A DNA stretch of 64,000 bases from Streptomyces sp. NBC_00341. GTDB taxonomy: Bacteria; Actinomycetota; Actinomycetes; Streptomycetales; Streptomycetaceae. Below the pieces are notes generated by a model, which saw nothing but the letters and a program-made list of their open reading frames with translations, was not told where the DNA came from and did no database searches. Both the position numbers and the translations under genes were made by a program. Of the stretch, positions 1 to 10,500 are shown piece after piece; position 1 is the stretch's first letter, and each line of letters opens with the position of its first letter. The DNA lies in contig NZ_CP108002.1 in the NCBI RefSeq assembly GCF_041435055.1, forward strand, positions 1 through 64,000, in the 5' to 3' direction.

Positions 1-2
1 GG

Positions 3-623
3 CCCACCCACCAGAACACGAGCTGGGAGTGGGCCAAGTTCGAGGCCTGCAACCACCGTTTCGTGCACGTCGACGAGCCGGGCTGGGGTGTCGCGATCGT
101 GAACGACGCGACGTACGGCCACGACGTGACGCGTGCCGTGCGGACCGGGACCGACGCCGGCACGACCACGACCGTACGGGCGTCGCTGCTGCGTGCGCCC
201 CGCTACCCCGACCCCGAGACCGACCAGGGCGTCCACCGGTTCCACCACGCACTGGTGCCGGGCGCGACGATCGGTGACGCGGTCCGCGAGGGCCACCGGG
301 CCAACCTGCCGGAGCGCCGGGTCACCGGCACCGCCGCCGAGGTCGCGCCACTGGTGACGGTGGACAACGACGCCGTCGTGGTCAGCGCGGTGAAGCTGGC
401 CGACGACCGCAGCGGTGACCTGGTCGTACGCCTCTACGAAGCGCATGGCGGACGGGCCCGCGCCACCGTGCGCGCCGACGGCTTCGCCACCGCGAGGGCC
501 GTCCCGACGGACCTCCTGGAGCGCCCGCTCACCGACGCCGAACCGCCGGCGGAGAACGCCGGCGGCGTGGTGCTCGCGCTGCGGCCGTTCCAACTGGTCA
601 CCCTGCGCCTGCCCCGCGCCTGA
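3..623 (+). CDS. alpha-mannosidase, GH38, C-terminal part (gene cut by window edge)
   Basis: The open frame runs from the first base of the window (first full codon at 3) to TGA at 621-623, so the N-terminal catalytic part lies outside. The visible ~206 residues match the C-terminal beta-sandwich of the complete GH38 enzyme at 7538-10630: NTSWEWAKFE against NTSWDAARFE, then a shared TYGHDV, a shared VKLADDRSGD and a closing FRPFQxxTLRL-type segment. GH38 enzymes hydrolyse alpha-mannosides, and the C-terminal sandwich completes the fold. The GTG at 63 is internal and not a real start. The gene probably heads or belongs to the downstream import operon. Family call is firm; substrate linkage is unknown. 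Confidence 0.9.
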   Translation, partial: PTHQNTSWEWAKFEACNHRFVHVDEPGWGVAIVNDATYGHDVTRAVRTGTDAGTTTTVRASLLRAPRYPDPETDQGVHRFHHALVPGATIGDAVREGHRANLPERRVTGTAAEVAPLVTVDNDAVVVSAVKLADDRSGDLVVRLYEAHGGRARATVRADGFATARAVPTDLLERPLTDAEPPAENAGGVVLALRPFQLVTLRLPRA

Positions 624-656
624 CGACCTGCCGCCCGGGACGGCGGCACCCGTGCC

Positions 657-693
657 GGGACGCCGGCGGCGCACAACCCGCCGCCGACGTCCC
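657..693. terminator. hairpin after the first alpha-mannosidase gene
   Basis: Arms 657-669 (GGGACGCCGGCGG) and 681-693 (CCGCCGACGTCCC) pair over 13 bp with one mismatch around an 11-nt loop. There is no T-run, as is usual in high-GC actinomycetes. A smaller hairpin, CCGCC/GGCGG, lies just upstream at 631-646. It could terminate or attenuate transcription before the next gene at 758, which reads the same way. Confidence 0.5.
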
Positions 694-757
694 GGTGGGC
701 CGGACGGCCTGTACGTACCGGAAGAGGACCGAAAGAGGACCGAAAGAGGGCCCCCGC

Positions 758-1861
758 ATGACAGCCCGAGCCGCACACCCCGGACCACCGGAGCCGCAGG
801 AACCACCCGGCCCACCAGAACCCCCCACCCCACCGCAGCCGCAGCAACGGCCCGAACCACCCGGACCGCCGGAGCCGTCCGAGCGGCCGGCAGCGGTCTG
901 CGTCATGGACCCCGCCGTGGCCGATTCCGTACTCCCCGCAGACCTGCGCACCCGCCTCTCCGACGTGGTCCGCCTCGCTCCCGCCCCCGTCGGACACGAT
1001 CTGGCGGCCGCCCTGGGCGACGCGGAGATCCTGATCAGCGGCTGGGGCTGCCCCCGGCTCACCGCCGGAGTCCTCGCGCACGCGCCCCGGCTGCGCGCCG
1101 TCATCCATGCCGCCGGGACCGTCAAGTCCCTGGTGAGCGAAGCGGTGTGGGAACGCGGCATCGTGGTCTCCTCGGCCGCCGACGCCAATGCGGGGCCCGT
1201 CGCCTCTTACACCGTCGCCCTCATCGGCCTCGCCGCCCGCCGGACCCTGACGATGGCCGCCGGATACCCCGGCGTGTGGCCCGGCGCCGCCGACCGCTCC
1301 GGCGCCGACGGGCTCACCGTGGGCATCGTCGGCGCCTCGCGCATCGGCCGCCGGGTGATGGCCGAACTGGCCAGATCCGGCGCGGGCCACGAGATCCTGC
1401 TGTACGACCCGTATGTCACGGATGAGACCGCGCGCCTGCTCGGCGCGCGGCGGACCGGCCTCGCCGAGCTGTGCCGGCTGTCCCGGGTGGTGAGCGTTCA
1501 CGTCCCGCTGCTGCCGGAGACGGAGGGCCTGATCGACGCCGCCATGCTCGCGCTCCTGCCCGACGGAGGCGCGCTGATCAACACCGCCAGGGGCGCCGTC
1601 GTCGACACGGACGCCCTCGCCCGGGAGTGCACGACCGGCCGCATCGAGGCCTACCTCGACGTGACGGACCCCGAACCCCTGCCCGTGGGCCATCCGCTGT
1701 CGGCCCTGCCGAACGTGCTGCTCACTCCGCACATCGCCGGCGCACAGGGCAGCGAGGTGCGACGGCTCGGACAGTACGCGGTCGAGGAGACCGAACGCTG
1801 GGTGGCGGGGGAACCGCTGCTCGGCGAGGTCACCCGCGAAGCACTCCCGCGGCTGGCCTGA
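758..1861 (+). CDS. D-isomer-specific 2-hydroxyacid dehydrogenase
   Basis: Predicted NAD(P)-dependent oxidoreductase of the 2-hydroxyacid dehydrogenase family (367 aa). The ATG at 758 is chosen because GAAAGAGGG lies 8-16 nt upstream; an in-frame GTG at 695 would add an odd basic leader. The first ~40 residues are a Pro/Glu-rich low-complexity tail (PPEPQEPPGPPEPP), unusual for this family. The Rossmann motif reads GIVGASRIGR. The catalytic trio is present: Arg in NTARGAVVDT, Glu in DPEPLP and His in TPHIAG. It is a paralogue of the enzyme at 58287-59318 (shared HAAGTVK). Placed ahead of an ABC importer and glycosidases, it probably oxidises or reduces a sugar-derived hydroxyacid in the cytoplasm. 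The actual substrate cannot be read. Confidence 0.88.
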   Translation: MTARAAHPGPPEPQEPPGPPEPPTPPQPQQRPEPPGPPEPSERPAAVCVMDPAVADSVLPADLRTRLSDVVRLAPAPVGHDLAAALGDAEILISGWGCPRLTAGVLAHAPRLRAVIHAAGTVKSLVSEAVWERGIVVSSAADANAGPVASYTVALIGLAARRTLTMAAGYPGVWPGAADRSGADGLTVGIVGASRIGRRVMAELARSGAGHEILLYDPYVTDETARLLGARRTGLAELCRLSRVVSVHVPLLPETEGLIDAAMLALLPDGGALINTARGAVVDTDALARECTTGRIEAYLDVTDPEPLPVGHPLSALPNVLLTPHIAGAQGSEVRRLGQYAVEETERWVAGEPLLGEVTREALPRLA

Positions 1862-1992
1862 CCCGGCGGCGCGAACCGCTCGCTCACTCGCCACCCCCCC
1901 ATGGACGTCACATCACTCATCGCACCACCTCACGCAGCCGGCCCCGAGACGCGGCCGACCACGCCTGATCCCCGGTGAAAGGGCTTGATGTC

Positions 1993-2964
1993 ATGACAAC
2001 ACTTGAGCAACCGGCCGCCCGCGCGGCCGAGGAGGGCGGGCAGGCGGGCCGCGAGCGGCCCGGCCGCCCACGCCGCCGACGCGACACCGCCCTGTTCTGG
2101 TTCCTGATCCCGGGCACCGTGGTCCTGCTGCTGTTCCACTACATACCGCTGCTGGGCAACGTCATCGCGTTCCAGGACTATCAGCCCTACATCGGCATAC
2201 TGCACAGTCCGTGGAACGGGCTGAAGAACTTCGAGGTCCTCTTCAACGGCGACGACCAGTTCGTCCGCGCGCTCGTCAACACGCTCGAACTCACCCTGAT
2301 CCAGGTGGTGTTCGTCTTCCCGGTGCCGATTCTGCTGGCCCTGGCGCTGAACAGCCTGGTGAGCGAACGGGTCAAGAAGTGGGTGCAGAACGTCCTGTAC
2401 CTGCCGCACTTCCTGTCCTGGGTGGTCGTCGTCGCCCTCTTCCAACAGCTGCTGGGCAACGGCGGCATGCTCAACCTGTTCCTCCAGGCCCACGACATGG
2501 GCACCTGGAACATCATCGGGAACCCCGAGCTGTTCAAGACCCTGCTCACCTCCCAAGTCATCTGGAAGGACACCGGCTGGGGCACGATCCTCTTCCTGGC
2601 CGCGCTCTCCCGCGTCGACAACGACCTCTACGAGGCGGCGGCCATGGACGGCGCGAGCCGGCTGCGGCAGACCTGGCACGTCACCCTGCCCGCCCTGCGC
2701 GGACTGGTGATCCTGCTCCTCATCCTGCGCCTCGGTGACGCCCTGTCCGTCGGCTTCGAACAGATCCTGCTGCAACAGGGAGGTGTCGGCCTGGAGAACA
2801 GCGAGGTCCTGGACACCTACGTCTACAACCACGGCCTCATCGGCGGGGATTGGGGCGTCAGCGCCGCCGTCGGCCTCGTCAAGGGAGTCATCGGGGTCGC
2901 GCTCGTCCTGGGCGCCAACAAGATCGCCCACCTGTTCGGCGAGGAAGGAGTGTACAAGTCATGA
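1993..2964 (+). CDS. sugar ABC transporter permease (LplB type)
   Basis: Inner-membrane subunit of a CUT1-type carbohydrate importer. The protein (323 aa from ATG 1993; GAAAGGG at 1977-1983 acts as RBS, so the in-frame GTG at 1975 is less likely) starts with ~35 hydrophilic residues and then FLIPGTVVLLLFHYIPLLGN, the signature of the LplB/YtcP subfamily. About six membrane segments follow. The EAA loop reads EAAAMDGASRLRQTWHVTLPAL, where ATPase contact is expected. Its stop overlaps the next permease start (ATGA at 2961). No ATPase gene is in the operon, so it presumably uses a shared MsiK-like ATPase encoded elsewhere, as is known for Streptomyces CUT1 systems. Confidence 0.93.
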   Translation: MTTLEQPAARAAEEGGQAGRERPGRPRRRRDTALFWFLIPGTVVLLLFHYIPLLGNVIAFQDYQPYIGILHSPWNGLKNFEVLFNGDDQFVRALVNTLELTLIQVVFVFPVPILLALALNSLVSERVKKWVQNVLYLPHFLSWVVVVALFQQLLGNGGMLNLFLQAHDMGTWNIIGNPELFKTLLTSQVIWKDTGWGTILFLAALSRVDNDLYEAAAMDGASRLRQTWHVTLPALRGLVILLLILRLGDALSVGFEQILLQQGGVGLENSEVLDTYVYNHGLIGGDWGVSAAVGLVKGVIGVALVLGANKIAHLFGEEGVYKS

Positions 2965-3902
2965 CAACACTGTCGCCCGCACACCCGGTGCGCCGCAGGC
3001 CCCGCAGGTCCTACAGCGCCATCCCCGGGGAAACGCCGGGCTCCCTGCCGTGGCGCACCCTCAAATCGCTGATCCTGCTGATCTGCGTCGTGCTGGTCCT
3101 GCTGCCGTTCCTCGCGATCATCTCGACCTCGCTCGCCGACACCGGCCAGGTCACCAGGGCCGGCGGCTACGTCCTGTGGCCCGACAACCCCAGCTGGTCC
3201 GCCTACTCGGCGCTGCTCTCCGGCGGCCTGGTGTCCAAGGCCATGCTGGTCAGCGTCGGCATCACCGTGGTCGGCACCGCGCTGAGCCTCGTCTGCTCCA
3301 TCATGCTGGCGTACGGGCTCAGCCGGCCCGGCTCCTTCGGCCACCGGCCGGTCCTCATCATGCTGCTGATGACCATGCTGTTCGCCCCGGGCGTCATCCC
3401 CAGCTACCTGATGGTCAAACAGCTCGGCCTGATCAACAGCTACTGGTCGCTGATCCTGCCGACCATGATCAACGCGTTCAACGTGATCGTGCTGCGGTCC
3501 TTCTTCATGAGCATCCCCAAGGAGCTCCTGGACTCCGCGCGCATCGACGGCGCCTCCGAGACGACGATCCTCACCAGGATCGTGCTCCCGCTCTCCAAAG
3601 CCGCGGTGGCCGTCATCGGCCTGTTCTACGCGGTGACCTACTGGAACGCCTTCTTCAACGCGCTGCTCTACATCAACGACGCGTCCAAGTGGCCCATGCA
3701 GCTCGTGCTGCGTACCTATGTCGTCAACAACGCGGCGCTCAGCGGCGGTCAGGTGGACGTCGCCGCCGGGGCGCCGCTGCCGCCCGCCCAGTCCCTCCAG
3801 GCCGCGATCCTCGTGCTGTCGATCGTGCCCATCGTGATCGTCTACCCCTTCCTCCAGCGCCACATGAACAAGGGCGTGATGGTCGGAGCGGTGAAGGGAT
3901 AA
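2961..3902 (+). CDS. carbohydrate ABC transporter permease (YtcP type)
   Basis: Second membrane subunit of the same importer, 313 aa. ATG 2961 overlaps the stop of the preceding permease by four bases, with GAGGAAGGAG just upstream. It has an N-terminal basic tail, six predicted membrane spans and an EAA loop, DSARIDGASETTILTRIVLPL. The stretch FAPGVIPSYLMVKQLGLINSY is typical of YtcP-like permeases that pair with LplB and a large (~540 aa) binding protein, which is exactly the set found here. It is translationally coupled to its partner and followed 14 bases later by the binding-protein gene. Function is secure at family level; substrate (mannoside oligosaccharide?) is inferred from the two alpha-mannosidases. 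Confidence 0.93.
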   Translation: MTTLSPAHPVRRRPRRSYSAIPGETPGSLPWRTLKSLILLICVVLVLLPFLAIISTSLADTGQVTRAGGYVLWPDNPSWSAYSALLSGGLVSKAMLVSVGITVVGTALSLVCSIMLAYGLSRPGSFGHRPVLIMLLMTMLFAPGVIPSYLMVKQLGLINSYWSLILPTMINAFNVIVLRSFFMSIPKELLDSARIDGASETTILTRIVLPLSKAAVAVIGLFYAVTYWNAFFNALLYINDASKWPMQLVLRTYVVNNAALSGGQVDVAAGAPLPPAQSLQAAILVLSIVPIVIVYPFLQRHMNKGVMVGAVKG

Positions 3903-3916
3903 GGGGATAAACTGTC

Positions 3917-5545
3917 ATGAACTCATCACTCAGTCGTCGCGGCTTCCTCGCCTCGGCCGCCGGTGTCACGGCCGGCCTGACCCTGGCCGGCTGCGGGGAC
4001 TACCGCCCCGTGTCGACCAAGGCCGCCAACGCCAAGGTCCCGCTGCCCGCCTACATCCCGTACAACGGCGTCCCGACATCCATGCCGGCCACCGCCGCCG
4101 GTGTCGCGCCCGGGTATCTCAACTTCCCGGCCAAGCCGGTGAAGTCACTGCCGGGCGGCCCGCCCGCCAAGGGCCCGGCCATCGACATCATGACGCTGAT
4201 CTTCAACCCGGTGCCGCCGCCGGTCACGGACAACGTCATGTGGCAGGCCCTGAACAGGAGCGTCGGGTGCGATCTCAACTTCCAGATCTCACCGGTCAGC
4301 GACTACCCGAACAAGTTCGCCGTGACCGTCGCGGGCGGCGATCTGCCCGACACCATGCTGATGCTGCCGCCGAGCCAGAACTCCGCCGCCACACCGGGCA
4401 TGCTGGACGCGCTCTTCCAGGACCTGACCGAGCATCTCTCCGGTGACGGCATCCGGGACTACCCGTACCTCGCGAACATCCCGTCCCCCTCCTGGGCGCC
4501 CTGCGTGCTCAACGGCGGTATCTACGCGATACCGATGCCCCGCCCGCTCTCCGGCGGCCCGATCTTCACCCGGCTCGACCTGATCCGCGCACGCGGTCTC
4601 GACCCGGACCCGAAGAGCTGGCAGGAGTTCTTCCGGCTGTGCAAGGACGTCACCGACCGCAAGCACAGCCAGTACGCCATGGGCGACCCCATCACCGCGT
4701 TCGACACCGTGATGCAGATGCTCGGGGGACCCAACAAGTGGCGTGAGGAAGGAGGGAAGTTCACCTGGTGGTTCGAGACCGAGGAGGCCAGGCAGACCCT
4801 GGACGCGGTCCGCCGGATGACCAAGGCCGGCGTGATGCACCCGGACGCCTACAGCGTCACCGGGAAGGTGAAGGACTGGTTCGGCACCGGACAGACTGTC
4901 CTGAACCCCGACGGGCCCGTGGCCTGGAACGACTACTACTCCATGTACGCCCCGGCCACGAAGGGCTTCGAACTCGGCTACCTGCTCGCGCCCGGCTGGG
5001 ACGGCGGCGAGGGCGTCCAATGGCAGGGCCAGTCCTACTACGGCATGCTCATCATCAAGAAGGCGCCCAAGGAGCGGATCAAGCAGATCCTGCGCGCGAT
5101 GAACGCACTCGCCTCGCCCTTCGGTACGGACGGCTACCTGCTGCGCAAGTACGGCGTCCCCGGCGCGGACCACACCCTCAAGGGAACCGACCCGATCCTC
5201 ACCCCGAAGGGCCAGGCCGAGGTCACCCTGCCGACGATCTTCGCCACGGACGCGCCCTTCACGCTGTACTACCCGTCCGGGCCGGAGATCGTGAAGACGC
5301 AGTACGCGTTCCAGAAGGAAGCGGTCGAACGGCTGCTCGCCAATCCGACCGAGGACCTCTACTCGCCGACCAACGCCAAGATGTCCGCGCTGCTCCAGAA
5401 GACCCTGGACGACACCCGCAAGGGCATCATGCAGGGCCGCGTCCCCCTCAAGGAGTGGGACGAGGCGATGCGGAACTGGCGCAAGCAGGCCGGCGACCGG
5501 ATCCGCGCGGAGTACGAACAGGCATGGGAGAGCCGCCAGTCATGA
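3917..5545 (+). CDS. extracellular sugar-binding Tat lipoprotein (LplA-like)
   Basis: Substrate-binding component of the importer, 542 aa, the usual size for the LplA group. The N-terminus carries a twin-arginine signal SRRGFL (Arg7-Arg8), a hydrophobic stretch and a lipobox LAGC with Cys26 as lipidation site, so it should be exported folded through Tat and anchored outside the membrane. The mature part has the alternating motifs of large CUT1 binding proteins (for example GDLPDTMLMLPP, GGPIFTRLDLI, WQGQSYYGMLI). GATAAACTGTC precedes ATG 3917 with only a weak RBS. TGA overlaps the start of the DUF2264 gene (5542). Ligand unknown; context suggests alpha-linked mannose sugars. Confidence 0.93.
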   Translation: MNSSLSRRGFLASAAGVTAGLTLAGCGDYRPVSTKAANAKVPLPAYIPYNGVPTSMPATAAGVAPGYLNFPAKPVKSLPGGPPAKGPAIDIMTLIFNPVPPPVTDNVMWQALNRSVGCDLNFQISPVSDYPNKFAVTVAGGDLPDTMLMLPPSQNSAATPGMLDALFQDLTEHLSGDGIRDYPYLANIPSPSWAPCVLNGGIYAIPMPRPLSGGPIFTRLDLIRARGLDPDPKSWQEFFRLCKDVTDRKHSQYAMGDPITAFDTVMQMLGGPNKWREEGGKFTWWFETEEARQTLDAVRRMTKAGVMHPDAYSVTGKVKDWFGTGQTVLNPDGPVAWNDYYSMYAPATKGFELGYLLAPGWDGGEGVQWQGQSYYGMLIIKKAPKERIKQILRAMNALASPFGTDGYLLRKYGVPGADHTLKGTDPILTPKGQAEVTLPTIFATDAPFTLYYPSGPEIVKTQYAFQKEAVERLLANPTEDLYSPTNAKMSALLQKTLDDTRKGIMQGRVPLKEWDEAMRNWRKQAGDRIRAEYEQAWESRQS

Positions 5546-7545
5546 ACCGCACCCCCGCAGAGGACCGCGCCCACTGGGAGCGCACCGCAGACCGGATGCT
5601 GCTCGCCGTACGGCCGTACGCCACCGACGAGCACGCCCTGATCAGCCTGCCCGGCGTCCCGAGCCACAACGGCGCGCACAGCGACGGGCTCGAAGGCTTC
5701 GCCCGCACCTTCCTGCTGGCCGGATTCCGGCTGGCGGGAGCGGGCGGAGCCGACCCGCTCGACCTCGCCGGCTGGTACGCCGCGGGCCTGGCCGCGGGCA
5801 CCGACCCCGCGAACCCGGAGCGCTGGCCCACCTTCGCCGAACGCGGCCAGGCGAAGGTCGAGGCCGCGTCGATCGCGATCGCCCTGCACGAGACCCGGCC
5901 GTGGATCTGGGACCGCCTCGACGACCGGGTCCGGCAGCGGGTCCTGGACTGGCTGGCGCCCATGGTGGGCGACCCGATGCCGGGCAACAACTGGATCTGG
6001 TTCCAGGGCGTCACCGAGGCGTTCGCCCGCACGGCCGGCGGACAGTGGCGCCAGCAGGACCTCGACCGGGTCATCGCCCTCACCGACGGCTGGTACGCGG
6101 GCGAGGGCTGGTACTCGGACGGGCTCACCGGCGCCGCCCACCGCAACTTCGACCACTACAACGGCTGGGCCATGCACCTGTACCCGCTGTGGTTCTGCCG
6201 CATCCTCGGCGACGCCGCGCCCGCCGGACTCCTCGACCGCTACCGGACCAGGCTGCACCGCTTCCTGGCGGACCAGCGGCTCCTGATCGGCGGCAACGGC
6301 TCACCGCTCGTCCACGGCCGCTCCCTCACCTACCGGCACGCCGCGCTCGCCCCGCTGTGGACCGGCGCACTGTTCGACGCCACACCGCTCGCGCCGGGGG
6401 AGACCCGGGCGCTCGCCGGCCGGATGCTGGACCACTTCACCGACCACGGCGCCACCGACGAGCACGGCCTGCTGACACTCGGCTGGCACCGGCCCTTCCG
6501 CGGCATTTTGCAGGGGTACTCGGGCCCCGCGTCCCCGTACTGGGCGAGCAAGGGGTTCATCGGCCTCGCCCTGCCGCCCGAGCACCCGGTGTGGACCGAG
6601 GCGGCGCCCCCGCTGCCCGTCGAACAGGGCGACTTCACGCGGACCCTGACCGCGCCCGGCTGGCTCGTCTCCGGCACCGCCGCCGACGGGGTCGTCCGCG
6701 TCGTCAACCACGGCGGCGACCACGCGGACCCGGCCCGCCCGCACGCCGACGACCCCGGCTACGCCCGCTTCGCCTACTCGACGCACACCGCCCCTGAGAC
6801 CCCCGGCGACCCCACCGTCCCCGGCGGCAGCGCGGACGCGGAGCCGCTCGACAACGCGGTCGTCCTGCTGGACGCGGCGGGACGCGCCTCGCACCGGCGC
6901 CCCGCGGAAAGGATCTCCATCGACGGGGCCACGGCCGTCTCCCGGTCCCGCGCGCACTGGCCGAAGGATGCGACCTGGGACGTCTTCGGCGGGCCCGACA
7001 CCCCCTACACCCTGGGCCCCTGGATCACCACGGGGTCGGCCCTGCGGGGGTCCGTCGAGGTGCGCGCCGTACGGGTCGACGGCTGTGCCGAGGACCGTGC
7101 GGACGGCGGCGCGGCGGCCGGTCACCGGCTGCGTGTCGGTGGCTGGGCGCTGGCCGTCGATCCCCGCTCCGGGGCCGGCGCCGCAACCGTGGAGGGGGCC
7201 GCGGCCCGGGTCGAGGGAGCCGACGGGCTGGTCTCCGTCGTCATCGGGGCACACGGGCTGCCCCGCGCGGCCTCGGTGGCCGGAGCCGGCTCCAACGCCC
7301 TCGGAGGCACCTCCGCCACCCCGGTCGTGGCGACCGAGGGACCCGTCACAGACGGCGCGATCCACGTCGCCCTCGTCCACCTCGGCGGCACCGGCCCCGG
7401 CGCCCTGCCCCAGGTCACCACCCGCGCCGAGGGCGACGCCCTGCTCGCGGACGTCACCTGGGCCGACGGCGCGCACGACACCATCCGGCTGCCCGCCCCC
7501 GACGACTCCGCGTACGACCCCTGGAAGGACCAGCTCCGTGCATGA
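5542..7545 (+). CDS. DUF2264 domain protein
   Basis: 667-aa cytoplasmic protein beginning at ATG 5542, overlapping the binding-protein stop. An N-terminal all-helical region fits an (alpha/alpha)-barrel-like DUF2264 domain: GAHSDGLEGFART, NNWIWFQGVTEAF, GWYSDG with HRNFDHYNGWAMHLY, and NGSPLVHGRSLTYRHA at roughly residues 40-270. A beta-rich C-terminal half follows (~residues 370-667), as in polysaccharide lyases and glucuronyl hydrolases. DUF2264 proteins recur beside sugar importers and glycosidases, but I know of no settled reaction. Trp/Tyr-rich clusters suggest a sugar-binding cleft. There is no signal peptide, so it should act on imported oligosaccharide. It is coupled to the alpha-mannosidase, whose GTG start overlaps by eight bases. 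Confidence 0.88.
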   Translation: MNRTPAEDRAHWERTADRMLLAVRPYATDEHALISLPGVPSHNGAHSDGLEGFARTFLLAGFRLAGAGGADPLDLAGWYAAGLAAGTDPANPERWPTFAERGQAKVEAASIAIALHETRPWIWDRLDDRVRQRVLDWLAPMVGDPMPGNNWIWFQGVTEAFARTAGGQWRQQDLDRVIALTDGWYAGEGWYSDGLTGAAHRNFDHYNGWAMHLYPLWFCRILGDAAPAGLLDRYRTRLHRFLADQRLLIGGNGSPLVHGRSLTYRHAALAPLWTGALFDATPLAPGETRALAGRMLDHFTDHGATDEHGLLTLGWHRPFRGILQGYSGPASPYWASKGFIGLALPPEHPVWTEAAPPLPVEQGDFTRTLTAPGWLVSGTAADGVVRVVNHGGDHADPARPHADDPGYARFAYSTHTAPETPGDPTVPGGSADAEPLDNAVVLLDAAGRASHRRPAERISIDGATAVSRSRAHWPKDATWDVFGGPDTPYTLGPWITTGSALRGSVEVRAVRVDGCAEDRADGGAAAGHRLRVGGWALAVDPRSGAGAATVEGAAARVEGADGLVSVVIGAHGLPRAASVAGAGSNALGGTSATPVVATEGPVTDGAIHVALVHLGGTGPGALPQVTTRAEGDALLADVTWADGAHDTIRLPAPDDSAYDPWKDQLRA

Positions 7546-10500
7546 CGACCGCCGGATCATCGAGGCCCGGATCCGCAAGCTGCTCGACCGGGTCGTTCGC
7601 CCCGCCGTCTACAGCGCCGTACGCCCGCTGGCCCTGAGCGCCTGGCGCGTGGACGGCGAGCCCGTCCCCGTCGCCGAGGCACTGGGCGCCGACTACGAGC
7701 CCTTCACGGTCGGTGACGCCTGGGGCAGCCCCTGGCAGACGACCTGGATGCGGGCCCGCACCGACATTCCCGGCGACTGGTCGGGGCGCCGCGTGGAGGC
7801 GGTCTTCGACCTCGACTTCGACCTGTCCAAGGGGCCCGGCGGCCAGGCCGAGGGCCTGGTCCACGACGGCCTGGGCACGCCACTCCAGGGCCTGCACCCG
7901 TACAACCGCAGCGTGCTCCTCGACGACTCCGCCGCCGGAGGCGCCACCGTCGACCTGCTGATCGAGCTGGCCGCCAACCCGCCGATCGTCGGCAGCGCCG
8001 GACTCCACCTGCACCACGGCTCCCTGGAGACCGCCGGAAACGCTCCGCTCTACCACCTCAAGCAGGCCGACATCGCGGTGCGCGAGGAAGACGTGTGGCA
8101 CCTCGTCCACGACATCGAAGTGCTCGACGAGCTGATGCACGAGCTGCCGCTCAGCTCCACCAGGCGCCACGAGATCCTCTACGCCCTGCGCCACGCCGCC
8201 GACGCCGTGGACCCGGCGGATGTCGCCGGAACGGCGGCGCGGGCCAGGGGGCTCCTGGCCGACGTGCTGTCCCGGCCCGCGCACGCCTCCGCGCACACCC
8301 TCTCCGCCGTCGGCCACGCACACATCGACTCGGCATGGCTGTGGCCGGTGCGCGAGACCGTACGCAAGTGCGCGCGCACCTTCACCAACATGACCACCCT
8401 CGCCCAGGAATACCCCGAGCTGGTCTTCGCCTGCTCCTCCGCCCAGCAGTACGCGTGGATGAAGCAACAGCGCCCGGACATCTACGCCCGGATGAAGAAG
8501 GCGGCGGCCGACGGCAACTGGGTCCCGGTCGGCGGCATGTGGGTCGAGGCGGACGGAAACCTGCCGGGCGGTGAGGCGCTCGCCCGCCAACTCGTCTACG
8601 GGCGGCGCTTCTTCGCCGAGGAGTTCGGCGTGGATCAGCCCGGGATCTGGCTGCCCGACTCGTTCGGGTACACCGCCGCCTACCCGCAGCTCGCCAGACT
8701 GGCGGGCGCCGAGTGGTTCCTCACCCAGAAGCTCTCCTGGAACGAGACGAACCGGCTGCCCCACCACACCTTCGAATGGGAGGGCATCGACGGCTCGCGC
8801 ATCTTCACCCACTGCCCGCCCGTCGACAGCTACAACGCCTCACTGACGGCCAGGGAGAACGCCCACGCAGAGGGCAACTTCAGCGACAAGGGCGTCGCCA
8901 CCCGCTCCCTCGTCCCGTTCGGCTACGGGGACGGCGGCGGCGGCCCCAGCCGCTCGATGCTGGAGAAGGCGCGCCGACTGCGCGACCTCGAAGGCTCACC
9001 GAAGGTCGTGGTCGAATCACCCGACGCCTTCTTCGAGGCGGCGCGCGCCGAACGCGAGGGCGCGCGACTGCCCGTCTGGCGCGGCGAGTTGTACCTGGAG
9101 AACCATCGCGGCACCTACACCAGCCAGGCCCGCACCAAGCGGGGCAACCGGCGCAGCGAGGCGCTGCTGCGCGAGGCCGAGCTGTGGGCGGCCACCGCCG
9201 CCGTACGGTCCGGCGCGCCCTACCCGTACGAACGGCTCGAATCGCTGTGGCAGCGGGTCCTGCTCAACCAGTTCCACGACATCCTGCCGGGCTCGTCCAT
9301 CGCCTGGGTGCACCAGCAGGCCGAGCGGGAGTACGGCGGGATCCACGCCGAACTGGAGACGCTGATCGCAGACGCGGCCGAGCGGCTGCCGGGCCGGCCC
9401 GCACTGCTCAACGCCGGGCCGTACGCGCGCCGCGAGGTCGCCGTGCTCGCCGGCGACCCGGGGTTCCCCGGCGCACAGCGCCTCGCCGACGGGCGTACGG
9501 CCGTCCTCGCGGAGACCGGACCGCTGGCCTCCGGCGGCGCGGCAGAGGCCCGCGAGCCCGTCACGGCCCGCGCACAGGACGGCGGATTCGTCCTCGACAA
9601 CGGGGTGCTGACCGTCGTCGTGGACCGGCGCGGCCTGGTCACCTCGGTGTACGACCACGCGGCACGGCGGGAGGCGATCGCCCCCGGCGCCGTCGGCAAC
9701 CTCCTCCAGCTCCACCCCGACGACCCGAACTTGTGGTCCGCGTGGAACATCGACTCGTACTACCGCGACGTCGTGCACGACGTCGACACGTGCGAGTCGG
9801 TGGCACTCGCGGACGAGGGCCCGCTGCTCGCGTCGGTGCGCGTCGAGCGCGTTCACGGCGACTCGCGGTTCGTCCAGCACATCGAACTCGCCGCCGAGAG
9901 CCGCCAGGTGACCGTCCGCAACGATATCGACTGGCAGGAACGCGACACGGTGCTGAAGGCGGCCTGGCCGCTGGACGTGCACGCGGAACGGGAGAGCGCG
10001 GAGATCCAGTTCGGCCATGTGCAGCGGCCCACCCACGAGAACACCAGCTGGGACGCCGCCCGCTTCGAACTGTGGGCGCACCGCTGGGTGCATGTGGGCG
10101 AGCGGCGCTGGGGCGCCGCACTGCTGACCGACTCGACCTACGGGCACGACGTGCGCCGCGACACCCGCCAGGACGGCGGGACCACCACGACGCTGCGCCT
10201 GACCCTGCTGCGCTCCCCGCACAGCCCCGACCCGCAGGCCGACCGGGGCACCCACCGCTTCGGCTACGCGCTGCTGGCCGGCGCCGGGATCGAGGAGGCC
10301 GTCGCGGGCGGCTACGCGCTGAACCTGCCGCTGCGGGCGGCCCCGGCGGAGACGGCCGCACTGGTCACGCTCGACACCACGGATGTGGTGGTGGAATCCG
10401 TCAAGCTCGCCGACGACCGGAGCGGCGACGTCGTGGTCCGGCTGTACGAGGCGTGCGGGGGAGCGGTCAGGGCCGGCCTGAGCGCCGGATTCCCGCTCGC